DNA from: Streptomyces antibioticus | GTDB lineage: Bacteria > Actinomycetota > Actinomycetes > Streptomycetales > Streptomycetaceae | Length of the DNA: 64,000 bases | Direction of reading: 5' to 3' | Assembly: GCF_001514065.1 (NCBI RefSeq) | Contig: NZ_KQ948430.1 | Location: forward strand, 181,816 to 245,815 | In this document: positions 15,574 through 24,670 of the stretch, piece after piece | Numbering within the stretch: position 1 is the first letter of the stretch | Layout: each line of letters opens with the position of its first letter | Translations under genes and position numbers: made by a program | The notes under the pieces: generated by a model | What the model was told of the DNA's origin: nothing | Database searches by the model: none | Seen by the model: the letters and a program-made list of their open reading frames with translations, nothing else

Positions 15574-18500
15574 CTACTTCTCGGTTACCCCTGCCGAGTC
15601 GAACGTCGCCACCTCGTGCATCGCTCTCGCCGTGCTCTGGACGAGCGGGAGGGCCAGCAGTGCGCCCGTGCCTTCGCCGAGGCGCAGGTCGAGGTCGACC
15701 AGAGGACGCAGGCCGAGCTTGTTCAGGGCGGCCACATGGCCGGGCTCGGCGCTGCGGTGCCCCGCGATGCAGGCCGCGAGGACCTCGGGGGCGATCGCGC
15801 GGGCGACCAGCGCGGCGGCGCCGGCGCTGACGCCGTCCAGGATCACCGGGGTGCGCAGCGAGGCGCCGCCCAGGAGGAGGCCGACCATCGCCGCGTGCTC
15901 GAAGCCGCCGATCGCCGCGAGGACGCCGATGGGGTCGGCAGGGTCCGGCTGGTGGACCTCGATGGCCCGGCGGACGACCTCGGTCTTGCGGGCGAGGGTC
16001 TCGTCGTTGATGCCCGTGCCGCGGCCCGTGACCTCGGCCGGGTCGGTGTCCGTGAAGACCGAGATCAGGGCCGCGGACGCCGTCGTGTTCGCGATGCCCA
16101 TCTCGCCCGTCAGCAGCGCCTTGTTGCCGGCCGCCACCAGATCGCGGGCCGTCTCGATGCCGACCTCGATGGCCTGCTTGGCCTCCTCGCGGGTCATCGC
16201 GGGGCCGGCGGTCATGTCGGACGTGCCCGCCCGGACCTTGCGGGGCAGCAGACCGGGGGTGGCGGGGAGGTCGGCGGCGACGCCGACGTCCACCACGCAG
16301 ACCTCGGCGCCCACCTGGCTCGCGAACGCGTTGCAGACCGCGCCGCCACCGAGGAAGTTGGCCACCATCTGGGCCGTCACCTCCTGCGGCCAGGGGGTGA
16401 CACCCTGGGCGTGCACGCCGTGGTCGCCGGCGAAGATCGCGACGGCCGCGGGCTCCGGGATCGGCGGCGGGCACTGCCGGGACAGGCCGGACAGCTGGGC
16501 GGAGATGATCTCCAGCATGCCGAGCGCGCCGGCCGGCTTGGTCATCCGCTTCTGCCGCTCCCAGGCCTCGCCGAGCGCCTTCGCGTCCAGCGGGCGGATC
16601 TGCGAGACGGTCTCGGCGAGCAGGTCGTGCGGCTCCTCGCCGGGCAGGGCGCGGCGGCCGTACGTCTCCTCGTGCACGACCCACGACAGCGGGCGGCGCT
16701 TGGACCAGCCGGCCTGCATCAGCTCGGGCTCGTCCGGGAACTCGTCGACGTATCCCACGCACAGGTAGGCGATGACTTCGAGGTGCTCGGGCAGGCCGAG
16801 CGCCCGCACCATCTCGCGCTCGTCGAAGAAGCTGACCCAGCCGACGCCGAGGCCTTCGGCGCGGGCGGCGAGCCAGAGGTTCTCGACGGCGAGCGCGGCG
16901 GAGTACGGCGCCATCTGGGGCTGGGTGTGCCGGCCGAGGGTGTGGCGGCCGCCGCGGGTCGGGTCGGCGGTGACGACGATGTTCACCGGGGTGTCGAGGA
17001 TCGCCTCGATCTTCAGTTCCTTGAACTGCTTCGCCCGGCCCTTGGGGAGGGACTTGGCGTACGCGTCGCGCTGGCGCATCGCCAGTTCGTGCATGCTGCG
17101 CCGGGTGTCCGCGGAGCGGATGACGACGAAGTCCCACGGCTGCGAGTGGCCGACGGACGGGGCCGTGTGGGCCGCCTCCAGGACGCGGAGCAGCACCTCG
17201 TGCGGGATGGGGTCGCTGCGGAAGCCGTTGCGGATGTCGCGGCGCTCGCGCATGACCTTGAGGACGGCCTCGCGCTCGGCATCGTCGTAGGCGGGCGCGG
17301 CCGGGCCGGTGGACTGACGTACTTCTTCCACGGTGGCCGTGCTTTCTTCCTGATCGGCGGCCCGGGTGTCCAGGTCGTCGGCGTTCTGTGCGAGTACTGC
17401 GTCTTCGAGCTCGGGGTCGCCGTCTCCGTCCCGGGGGGCGGGCACGGCGGGTTGGCCCGGGGCCGCGGGTGCCTCGGTCGCGTCGGTCTCGGGTGCCTGC
17501 CCGGCCTCTGCGGTGTCCGTCGCCTCCGCGGGGAGGACGAGCGGCTGCGGCGGGGTGGGGGCCAGGTGCGGTGTGGTCGGCACCGAACCCTCCACCGGGA
17601 CGAACTGCCCCATGGGCTGCTCGGGGTGGGGGCCCCACGGGGCGCCGGGCGCGAGGTCCGGGGCGGCCGGGGTCTGTGCGGGCGTGGCCTGGTCCATGAA
17701 CAGGACCTGGGGGCCTGCGGGTTGGCCGACGAGTGCCTGCGGGGGTGTGGGGAGGGGTGGCTGCGGGGCGGCTGCCTGCACGGAGGCCTCGGAGGCCGGT
17801 GCGGGGGCGGCCTGGAGGTCGGCAGGGTGGGCCGCGTCCGTCAGGGGCGCGGGAGCCGGTGCGTCCAGGGGGGCTGCTGCCGGGGCCTCGGGCTGGGGCC
17901 CGTCCGGGGTGTGGGACGGGGCGACCGCGTTGTGAGATGCGGTGGCCTCGTCCGGCTGAGCGGCAGGGGCGGCCGGCTGCTCGGACTGCGCCTGTGCGAT
18001 GTCCGCGGGGCCGGGCAACGGCTCGGTGCCGGGGGTGAGTTCCGCCGGTGGTTCTACGACGGTGGCCGCGGCGGCCGCAACGGGGTCGGCGGGCGTGGCC
18101 GGGGTGCCCTCCGGCTGCGCGAGCTCATCGGCGACGGCTGCGGAGGGAGCCGTGGCCTCGGCCTTGGGGGCTGTGGCGAGCAGGGGCTCCGACGCGGACT
18201 GGTCCACGTCTGCCTCCGGGGGGGCCGGTACGGCTTCGGGCGCGGGAGGCGCGGGCACGGTGGCCTCGGGACCGGCGACGTCGGGCGCGGCTTCGTCGGG
18301 CAGGGCGGCGACAGGGTCGGAGGCCTCGGCGGCAACCTCGGCGACCGGCACCTGCTCGGTCTCGGGCGCCGGCGCCTCCTCAGGCTGCGGCGCAAGGGCC
18401 TCTCCGGCCTCGGCAGCCTCCGATGCGACGACCGGAGGCTCGATGCCCTGAGCGGCGTCGACCGGGTGTGCGGCCTCAGCCTCGGGGGCCACCTCGGCGA

Positions 18501-19722
18501 CCTGGGACTGACCGGCGTCGGCGACGGGCTCCTCCGCGACACCCGCACCGCCGGGCTCGGGCACGCTCCCGCCCCCCGGAACCTCTCCGTCCGTTGCCTC
18601 GACGCTCACCGCGTCCGGCGCCTGAACCGCCGTAGAAGCCTCAGAGGCCTCGGAGTTCACAGGTGCCGTAGGAGGCACAGGCGCCGTAGAAGCGGCAGGA
18701 GCCGTAGAGGCGGCAGGAGCGTCGGAAGCGGCAGCGACCGTCTCACCGTCCGCGTCGCCTCCCGCACCGGCGACGGGCACACCCTCGCCCTCCGCCGGAA
18801 CGCCTTCACTCCCGACCGGCTCGGGCCCCGACTGTGCGCCCTCGGGGTACGCGCCTGCTGTCTGGCCACTTTCCGGCTGCACCCCCTCCGGCTGTTCCGC
18901 CTCAGCGGCGGCACCCGCCTGTGTGGTCAGGCGGGCGACCGCGGCCTCGGCCGCGCTCACCGGCTCGGGGGCGTGCTGGGCCGTGGGGGCGGCGGCCGGG
19001 ACAACCGTTTCGGCAGCCTGGGCCACCGCGCCCGCCGGAGCGGGGGCACCCCAGGCGGTGGCGCCCTGTGGGGCCATCTCGCGCAGGGGCTGCGGGAGGT
19101 CGAGATACTCGGGGCCGGTGGTCTGCGGGCCCGCGTGACGGGCGGGGGCACCCGCGGGGCCGCGGTCGGCGAGGGAGCGGACCGGGCTCGCGGAGGCGTC
19201 GGGGATGGGCGGGCCGAGGTGCAGCGGCCGGCGGGGGGTGATCGGCGGGATCGGCATCGACGGAGCCGACGGGGCCGTGGCGACGGGCTGCGGGGCCGGT
19301 TCACGGACGCCGCCGAGGTCGACCGAGCCGCTGTCGCGACCGGACATCTCGTGCGGACCGGGTTCGTGCACACCGTCCCCGTAAGCGGCGGCCGGCGCCG
19401 GCTCCGCGTGGGACTCATGCGCGGGCTCGGCGAAGGGCTGGTACGCCGGGTCCGCGAAGGCCTGGTACGCCGGGTCCACCGGCGGCTCCTGGGCGGCTTC
19501 CGCCGGCGGCGCCTGCACGGTCTCGACGACGGGCTCCGGTGCGGGCGGGGCGACCTCGTTGCCCCATGCGCCCTGGGCGCCCGGCAGCAGCAACAGGTCT
19601 TCGTCCTCGGCGGTGGTCTCGGAGAGGTAGGTGTACGCACCGTGCGCGGGAACGCCCGGCTGCTCCACCATGCCTGCGTTCTCCGGCAGCCCCTCGCCCG
19701 GGACCTGGCCGGTGTCGGTCAT
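15574..19722 (-). CDS. cobT: Giant fusion: long disordered region + BluB-like nitroreductase + CobT
   Basis: 1382 aa. About 1-810 is low-complexity Pro/Ala/Glu-rich sequence with short repeats (for example DPAYQAFADPAYQPFAEP) and no predicted fold. About 814-1030 is a flavin nitroreductase-fold domain (RERRDIRNGFRSDPIP, HTAPSVGHSQPWDFV, GLGVGWVSFF) like BluB, which makes 5,6-dimethylbenzimidazole from FMNH2. About 1031-1382 is nicotinate-nucleotide:DMB phosphoribosyltransferase (RMTKPAGALGMLE, FAGDHGVHAQGV, GEMGIANTTASAAL, GRGTGIND). So one chain could make the lower ligand of cobalamin and activate it. ATG 19722 has GAGGGG 7 nt upstream; an in-frame ATG about 135 nt upstream lacks such a site. 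Confidence 0.88.
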   Translation of the reverse strand: MTDTGQVPGEGLPENAGMVEQPGVPAHGAYTYLSETTAEDEDLLLLPGAQGAWGNEVAPPAPEPVVETVQAPPAEAAQEPPVDPAYQAFADPAYQPFAEPAHESHAEPAPAAAYGDGVHEPGPHEMSGRDSGSVDLGGVREPAPQPVATAPSAPSMPIPPITPRRPLHLGPPIPDASASPVRSLADRGPAGAPARHAGPQTTGPEYLDLPQPLREMAPQGATAWGAPAPAGAVAQAAETVVPAAAPTAQHAPEPVSAAEAAVARLTTQAGAAAEAEQPEGVQPESGQTAGAYPEGAQSGPEPVGSEGVPAEGEGVPVAGAGGDADGETVAAASDAPAASTAPAASTAPVPPTAPVNSEASEASTAVQAPDAVSVEATDGEVPGGGSVPEPGGAGVAEEPVADAGQSQVAEVAPEAEAAHPVDAAQGIEPPVVASEAAEAGEALAPQPEEAPAPETEQVPVAEVAAEASDPVAALPDEAAPDVAGPEATVPAPPAPEAVPAPPEADVDQSASEPLLATAPKAEATAPSAAVADELAQPEGTPATPADPVAAAAATVVEPPAELTPGTEPLPGPADIAQAQSEQPAAPAAQPDEATASHNAVAPSHTPDGPQPEAPAAAPLDAPAPAPLTDAAHPADLQAAPAPASEASVQAAAPQPPLPTPPQALVGQPAGPQVLFMDQATPAQTPAAPDLAPGAPWGPHPEQPMGQFVPVEGSVPTTPHLAPTPPQPLVLPAEATDTAEAGQAPETDATEAPAAPGQPAVPAPRDGDGDPELEDAVLAQNADDLDTRAADQEESTATVEEVRQSTGPAAPAYDDAEREAVLKVMRERRDIRNGFRSDPIPHEVLLRVLEAAHTAPSVGHSQPWDFVVIRSADTRRSMHELAMRQRDAYAKSLPKGRAKQFKELKIEAILDTPVNIVVTADPTRGGRHTLGRHTQPQMAPYSAALAVENLWLAARAEGLGVGWVSFFDEREMVRALGLPEHLEVIAYLCVGYVDEFPDEPELMQAGWSKRRPLSWVVHEETYGRRALPGEEPHDLLAETVSQIRPLDAKALGEAWERQKRMTKPAGALGMLEIISAQLSGLSRQCPPPIPEPAAVAIFAGDHGVHAQGVTPWPQEVTAQMVANFLGGGAVCNAFASQVGAEVCVVDVGVAADLPATPGLLPRKVRAGTSDMTAGPAMTREEAKQAIEVGIETARDLVAAGNKALLTGEMGIANTTASAALISVFTDTDPAEVTGRGTGINDETLARKTEVVRRAIEVHQPDPADPIGVLAAIGGFEHAAMVGLLLGGASLRTPVILDGVSAGAAALVARAIAPEVLAACIAGHRSAEPGHVAALNKLGLRPLVDLDLRLGEGTGALLALPLVQSTARAMHEVATFDSAGVTEK

Positions 19723-20089
19723 GCGTACCCCTCGCCCATCGGTTAGTGCTTCTACGACCAGCTCACCGGGAACGGCGCACCGACCGCCCCCGCAGTGAAG
19801 AACGAGCGTGCGTGCCCAGCGGCACGAACGGCCCGCCGAGAAAGACGACAAAGCCATTAACTGGCATTGTCCCGGCCGTTCCCCCGTCGCGACAGGTTGA
19901 TCCGCGACAGCCCGCTGTGGACTGCGCCACGTTGCGCGTCCTCCGGTTCTGCCGTACCACACCCACCCCAAAACGGGCGCGTTTTCCGGACATTGACGAA
20001 CGAAAGACCGGGCCACCGGGTGCGGTACAACAGTCCGCCAGCCTACCGCGCGCGGTACGACAACAGGATCACCGGGACGGCGTACAGAG
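19723..20089. other. Intergenic region upstream of the BluB-CobT gene
   Basis: 367 bp without a convincing gene. I searched both strands by eye for a cobalamin riboswitch (B12 box) and found none. Presumably holds the promoter of the fusion gene; no clear -10/-35 seen. Confidence 0.4.
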
Positions 20090-21301
20090 TCACACCGTGC
20101 GGTCGGCGAGCGCCCCGCTGAGCAGGAACGCGACGCTCCGTTCCGTCTCCGTCCAGGCCCTGGTGTCGAGTTCGAGGGACTGGAGGAGGGCGCACTCGAC
20201 GCGGTAGCCGTGCTCCGTGAGATCACGGCCGATGAGTTCGGCCTCGTCGCGCGTCGCGGCGTGGGCGACGATGCGCTGCGGGCGGCGGTCGGCGACCGCG
20301 GAGACGACGGCGGCTCCCCCGCCGCCGACGCGGACGACGTCCGGTTCGGGCAGGTTCTCCAGGACGTGCGGGGCGGTGCCGCGGACGATCTGGAGCTGGA
20401 CGCCGAAGCGACGGGCGGCGGCGTCGGTGCGGCCGCAGGCGGTGAGGTCGCGGTCGACGGCGATGACGGCGGCGCCGGCCCGGGCGGCCTCGACGGCGAA
20501 GGCGCCGCTGCCGCAGCCGATGTCCCAGACGAGGTCGCCGACGCGCGGGCCGAGGCGGGCGAGTTGAGCCGCGCGCAGCAGATCCGTCTCACCCTCGCCG
20601 AGCGGGCCGTCGTACGCCTCGGCGGGCTGGGTCCAGCCACGCGGCCCGGTGCCCGGGTCGCGTCCGGAGATCCAGCCGCCGTCCTCGCCCGCGCTGACCG
20701 GGCCGCCGATGACGATGACCACGTTGGGGTCGCGCCAGGTGTGGTCGGCGGCCTTGTCGGAGGTGAGGATGGTGACCTGTTCGCGGTCGGTGCCGAGTTC
20801 CTCGCAGATGACGAAGGTGCGGTGGACGCCCTCCATGAGGAGACCGAGTTCGGCGGGGCCCGCGCCGGGTGAGGTGAGGACGGCGACCTTGGTGTGGGCG
20901 CGGCACACGTTCACCGCGCGGCGCAGGGTGCGGCGGTGTGCGACGACCACCTGGGCGTCGTCCCAGGGCATGCCGGCGCGGGCAAAGGCGGCGGCGACCG
21001 AGGAGACGGCGGGGACGACCTCGACCTCCAGGCCGAACTCGGGTGCGCGCAGGGTTCGTACGACTCCGAAGAACCCGGGGTCGCCGTCCGCGAGGACGAC
21101 CGCGGTGCCGCGGTGGCCGGCGATCCGGCGGGCGGCCAGCGCGACGCTGCCGAGGCGGATGCGCTCGGCGGCGGGCGGCACCTCGGGCAGTGCCAGGTGG
21201 TGGGGGGCGCCTGCCACCAGCGTCGCGGCGCCGAGCGCTGCACGGGCCGCGGCCGTCAGGGGCGAGCCGTCCCAGCCGATCACCGTGACCCGGTCGGCCA
21301 T
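20090..21301 (-). CDS. cobL: Precorrin-6Y C5,15-methyltransferase (decarboxylating)
   Basis: 403-aa bifunctional cobalamin enzyme. The N-terminal half is a CbiE-type tetrapyrrole methyltransferase (VTVIGWDGSPL, VLADGDPGFFGV, VPAVSSVAAAFARAGMPWDDA); the C-terminal half (about 225-400) is a CbiT-type methyltransferase with DLVWDIGCGSGAFAVEAAR and AVDRD. It methylates C5 and C15 and removes the acetate carboxyl of precorrin-6Y. ATG 21301 has GGAGA 9 nt upstream. Same direction as BluB-CobT but separated by 367 bp. Confidence 0.93.
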   Translation of the reverse strand: MADRVTVIGWDGSPLTAAARAALGAATLVAGAPHHLALPEVPPAAERIRLGSVALAARRIAGHRGTAVVLADGDPGFFGVVRTLRAPEFGLEVEVVPAVSSVAAAFARAGMPWDDAQVVVAHRRTLRRAVNVCRAHTKVAVLTSPGAGPAELGLLMEGVHRTFVICEELGTDREQVTILTSDKAADHTWRDPNVVIVIGGPVSAGEDGGWISGRDPGTGPRGWTQPAEAYDGPLGEGETDLLRAAQLARLGPRVGDLVWDIGCGSGAFAVEAARAGAAVIAVDRDLTACGRTDAAARRFGVQLQIVRGTAPHVLENLPEPDVVRVGGGGAAVVSAVADRRPQRIVAHAATRDEAELIGRDLTEHGYRVECALLQSLELDTRAWTETERSVAFLLSGALADRTV

Positions 21302-21401
21302 CTTCGTCAGTCTCCAGGTTTGCGCAGGTCGTCAGGGGCGGGCTTGGTGAGGGTACCTGGTCGACCCGGCGAACGCGGCAGCGGTACCGTCCGCCCCTGG
21401 T

Positions 21402-22040
21402 TCAGTTCCAGTCGCCGTACGACGTGAAACCGCCCGTGTCGGCCAGCTGCTCCCCGGCGCCCTCGATGTCCTCCGGCAGCAGGCTCCAGACGATGAAGTC
21501 GGTGCGGACGTCGGCCCAGGTGTCGTCCTCGGTGCGGACGCGCGCTATGCAGGCGTTGCGCAGGACGCCCTCGCTGATGCAGCCGATCTTCTGGGCGACC
21601 TGCTGGGAGGCGGTGTTGTCGGCGGCCGTGCGGAGCTCTATGCGCTCGAACTTCTGGTCGGTGAACAGCCATTGGGCGGTGGCGAGGGCGGCCTCGGAAG
21701 CGTAGCCCTCGCCGCGGGCCCAGGGGGCGATGATGTACGACAGTTCGGTGGACCGGATGTGCCAGTTGGTCTTGGTGAGCTGGACGATGCCGACCAGGCG
21801 CTGGGTGAGGAACTCGGTGACGGCGAGGTCGAGGCCGCGGCCCGCGGCGCGTTCGGTGGGCGCGTACTCGGTGATCCAGCCGCGCGCGTTCTCCTCGGTG
21901 AAGGGCTGGGGGACGTCGGTCCAGGCGGTGATCTGCTCGTCGTTCATCATCTCGGTCAGGGCGGGCACATCGTCCTCGTCGAGGGGACGCAGCACCAACC
22001 GCTCCGTGCTGATGGAGATGTTGGGGAAGGTGCTAGTCAT
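21402..22040 (-). CDS. RimJ/RimL-type GNAT acetyltransferase
   Basis: 212-aa GNAT protein of the ribosomal-protein/spermidine type: ISTERLVLRPLDEDDVPALTEM at the start, acetyl-CoA-binding region APWARGEGYASEAALATAQW, then IELRTAADNTASQQVAQKIGCISEGVLRNA, typical of RimJ/RimL relatives. Substrate unknown. ATG 22040 with GGAG about 10 nt upstream; an earlier in-frame start lacks one. Confidence 0.87.
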   Translation of the reverse strand: MTSTFPNISISTERLVLRPLDEDDVPALTEMMNDEQITAWTDVPQPFTEENARGWITEYAPTERAAGRGLDLAVTEFLTQRLVGIVQLTKTNWHIRSTELSYIIAPWARGEGYASEAALATAQWLFTDQKFERIELRTAADNTASQQVAQKIGCISEGVLRNACIARVRTEDDTWADVRTDFIVWSLLPEDIEGAGEQLADTGGFTSYGDWN

Positions 22041-22131
22041 GCGCCGCTCCGTAACCTTCGGAAAACCTTCAAGTCCTGCCGGGGTCCTGCTGAACTGCCC
22101 AGCATGCAGCATGAAAGCACTGGACCGCACT

Positions 22132-22166
22132 ACAGGGTCCACCCGGGGTGAGCGAGTGGACCCTGT
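22132..22166 (-). terminator. Terminator of the metNIQ operon
   Basis: 11-bp perfect stem ACAGGGTCCAC (22132-22142) with GTGGACCCTGT (22156-22166), 13-nt loop, beginning 27 nt beyond the last metQ stop on the minus strand. Confidence 0.75.
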
Positions 22167-22193
22167 GCGTGGCGATACGCGGTATACGCGCCG

Positions 22194-23015
22194 TCAGCCG
22201 GTGGTGACCGGCAGGACGCTGCCCTGGTACTTGTCCTCGATGAACTTCCTGACCTCCGCGGAGGTCAGGAGCTTCGCGAGCTTCTCGACCCGGGGGTCGT
22301 CCTCGTTGCCGCGCTTGACGGCGAGGAGGTTGGCGTAGGGGTTGTCCTTCGCCGACTCCAGGAGGATCGCGTCCTCGGTGGGGCTGAGGCCCGCGTCCTG
22401 GGCGTAGTTGTTGTTGATGACCGCGGCGGCCACGTCGTCGAGCGAGCGCGGCAGTTGGGCCGGTTCCAGCTCCTTGAACTTCAGGTGCCGGGGGTTGGCC
22501 GTGATGTCCGCGGGGGACGCGTCGGTGGCCGCGCCGTCCTTGAGCGTGATGACGCCCTCGGCGGCGAGGAGTTTCAGCGCGCGGCCCTCGTTGGTGGTGT
22601 CGTTGGGCACGGCGACGGTGGCTCCGTCGGCGAGCTTCGTGACGTCCGTGACCTTCTTCGAGTAGACGCCCATGGGCGGGAGGTAGGCGTCCACGACCGG
22701 AACGAGGTCGGTGCCCTTGGACTTGTTGAAGTCGTCCAGGTAGGGCTTGTTCTGGTAGAGGTTCGCGTCCAGCGAGCCTTCCTGGAGCGCGGTGTTCGGC
22801 AGGACGTAGTCCGTGAACTCCTTGATCTCCAGCTTCAGGCCCGCCTTCTCGGCGAGGTTGTCCTTGATGTACGTCAGGACCTCGCCGGCCGGGACGGCGG
22901 TGGCGCCGACGACCAGGGTGTCGTGGTCACCACCACCGCCGCTGTCTTGTGAACCGCAGGCGGCGAGCCCGAGGGCGAGGGCGAGGACCGAGGCGGCGGT
23001 GAGTGTCTTGCGCAT
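22194..23015 (-). CDS. metQ: MetQ-type methionine-binding lipoprotein (second copy)
   Basis: 273-aa NlpA/MetQ lipoprotein that binds methionine outside the cell for MetNI. Signal and lipobox: ALALGLAAC-GS (Cys20). Family motifs TDYVLPNTALQEGSLDANLYQNKPYLDDF and AVPNDTTNEGRALKLLAAEGVITLKDG. ATG 23015 preceded by TGAGGCAC. It is the last gene of the operon, 10 nt after its paralogue, with which it shares the whole architecture; ligand preferences may have diverged (for example D- versus L-methionine), which is inference. Confidence 0.92.
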   Translation of the reverse strand: MRKTLTAASVLALALGLAACGSQDSGGGGDHDTLVVGATAVPAGEVLTYIKDNLAEKAGLKLEIKEFTDYVLPNTALQEGSLDANLYQNKPYLDDFNKSKGTDLVPVVDAYLPPMGVYSKKVTDVTKLADGATVAVPNDTTNEGRALKLLAAEGVITLKDGAATDASPADITANPRHLKFKELEPAQLPRSLDDVAAAVINNNYAQDAGLSPTEDAILLESAKDNPYANLLAVKRGNEDDPRVEKLAKLLTSAEVRKFIEDKYQGSVLPVTTG

Positions 23016-23025
23016 GCCGGGTGCC

Positions 23026-23865
23026 TCAGAACGACGCGATGACGGAGCCGTCGTACTTGTCCTCGATGAACTTCTTGACCTCGGGTGAGGTGAGGAGCTT
23101 CGCGAGCTTCTTCACGCGCGGGTCGCTCTCGTTGCCGTCCTTGACCGCGAGGAAGTTGCCGTACGGGTTGTCCTTGGCGGACTCCAGGACGAGGGCGTCC
23201 TTCGCCGGGGACAGGTCGGCCTCGATGGCGTAGTTGCCGTTGATGACGGCCGCGTCGACGTCGTCCAGGGAACGCGGGGTCTGGGCCGCCTCCAGCTCCT
23301 TGAACTTGAGGTCCTTGGGGTTCTTGGTGATGTCCGCGGGGGTCGCCTCGTTGCCCACGCCGTCCTTGAGCGTGATGATCCCGTTGGCGGCGAGCAGCTT
23401 CAGGGCGCGGGCCTCGTTGACGCTGTCGTTCGGGACCGCGATCGTCGCGCCGCTCTTCAGCGCGTCGGCGCTCTTCACCTTGTGGGAGTAGAGGCCGAGC
23501 GGCTCCAGGTGGACCGTCACGACGGGCACGATGTGGGTGCCGTTCTTCTTGTTGAAGTCGTCGAGGTACGGCTGGTTCTGGAAGTAGTTGGCGTCGACCG
23601 AGCCGTCCTCCGTCGCCGTGTTCGGCGTGACGTAGTCCGTGAACTCCTTGACCTCCAGGTCGAGGCCCGCCTTCTTCGCCAGGTGGTCCTTGACGTAGGT
23701 GAGGATCTCGGCGTGCGGGACGGGGCTCGCGGCGACGACCAGCGGTCCGCTGGAGTCGGAGGAGGAGCCGGCGGAGGAGGAGTCCTCGGAGCCGCAGGCG
23801 GTCAGCCCGAAGGTGAGGGCTCCGGCGGCGAGGACGGCGGTGGTGAGCTTTGCGGTGTTACGCAC
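23026..23865 (-). CDS. metQ: MetQ-type methionine-binding lipoprotein (first copy)
   Basis: 279-aa NlpA/MetQ lipoprotein; lipobox FGLTAC-GS (Cys24), a Ser/Asp linker, then TDYVTPNTATEDGSVDANYFQNQPYLDDF and VPNDSVNEARALKLLAANGIITLKDG. GTG 23865 with GGAAAGG 9 nt upstream. It lies 79 nt after metI; the gap holds a small hairpin, so its dosage could be set separately from metNI. Confidence 0.92.
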   Translation of the reverse strand: MRNTAKLTTAVLAAGALTFGLTACGSEDSSSAGSSSDSSGPLVVAASPVPHAEILTYVKDHLAKKAGLDLEVKEFTDYVTPNTATEDGSVDANYFQNQPYLDDFNKKNGTHIVPVVTVHLEPLGLYSHKVKSADALKSGATIAVPNDSVNEARALKLLAANGIITLKDGVGNEATPADITKNPKDLKFKELEAAQTPRSLDDVDAAVINGNYAIEADLSPAKDALVLESAKDNPYGNFLAVKDGNESDPRVKKLAKLLTSPEVKKFIEDKYDGSVIASF

Positions 23866-23895
23866 GAAAAGTGCCTTTCCTTTTGGGCAGAGCGA

Positions 23896-23916
23896 CCCCG
23901 CGGTTGTGGTGCGGGG
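23896..23916. other. Intercistronic hairpin between metI and metQ
   Basis: CCCCGC (23896-23901) pairs with GCGGGG (23911-23916); a run of seven T follows on the plus strand, which on the minus-strand mRNA is an A-tract before the hairpin. It might stabilise the metQ end of the mRNA. Short stem, so low confidence. Confidence 0.3.
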
Positions 23917-23944
23917 AAGTTTTTTTGGGGGGTGAGAACCCGGG

Positions 23945-24670
23945 TCAGACGGTCTTGGTGTCCGCCGTCGCGGCCTTCAGCAGCCGCAGCTTCGGCGCCG
24001 GACCCGACTTGCCGCCGCGGCTGTGCAGCGAGCGGGCCGCGAAGTCGCCGGCGAACTGGATCAGCGAGATGACGACCGCGAGGATCGCGACGGTGATCCA
24101 CATGAGCTGGGTCTCGAAGCGCTGGTAGCCGTAGCGGATGGCGATGTCGCCGAGGCCGCCCGCGCCGACGGTGCCGGCCATGGCGGAGTAGCCGATGAGC
24201 GCCACGATCGTGGTCGTGGTGCTGGCGATCAGCGAGGGCAGCGACTCCGGTACGAGGACCTTGCGGACGATCGTCCAGGTGTTGCCGCCCATCGACTGCA
24301 CGGCCTCGACGAGTCCGCCGTCCACTTCGCGGACAGCCGTCTCGACCAGACGCGCGAAGAACGGGATGGCCCCGATGGCGAGCGGCACGATCGCGGCCTC
24401 GCGGCCGATGGTGGTGCCCGTGATGGAGCGGGTGAACCCCATCAGGGCGACCATCAGGATGATGAACGGCATCGAGCGGGCGACGTTCACGACCTGCCCG
24501 ATGACCTTGTTGGCGACGACGTTCTGGAGGAGTCCGCCGCGGTCGGTGAGGACGAGGAGGACGCCGAGCGGAAGTCCGCCGACGACGGCGATGACGGTGG
24601 ACCAGCCCACCATGTAGAGGGTGTCCCAACACGCCTGGGACAGCAGGGGCTGCATCTCGGACCAGGTCAC
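23945..24670 (-). CDS. metI: Methionine ABC transporter permease
   Basis: 241-aa inner-membrane permease with about five helices (TLYMVGWSTVIAVVGGLPLGVLLV and others) and the MetI-type ATPase-docking segment LVEAVQSMGGNTWTIVRKVLVPESLPSL. GTG 24670 overlaps the metN stop as GTGA, with GAAGGTG upstream, so translation is coupled to metN. Confidence 0.94.
   Translation of the reverse strand: MTWSEMQPLLSQACWDTLYMVGWSTVIAVVGGLPLGVLLVLTDRGGLLQNVVANKVIGQVVNVARSMPFIILMVALMGFTRSITGTTIGREAAIVPLAIGAIPFFARLVETAVREVDGGLVEAVQSMGGNTWTIVRKVLVPESLPSLIASTTTTIVALIGYSAMAGTVGAGGLGDIAIRYGYQRFETQLMWITVAILAVVISLIQFAGDFAARSLHSRGGKSGPAPKLRLLKAATADTKTV

Noticed and set aside
15616-19746. Open frame of about 1376 codons on the plus strand opposite the BluB-CobT gene
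   Set aside because: High GC makes long antisense frames common; the sequence is Gly/Arg/Val-rich without a fold, while the minus strand holds two well-known enzyme domains.
19723-20089. Cobalamin riboswitch upstream of the BluB-CobT gene
   Set aside because: No B12 box or the expected conserved stems were seen on either strand.
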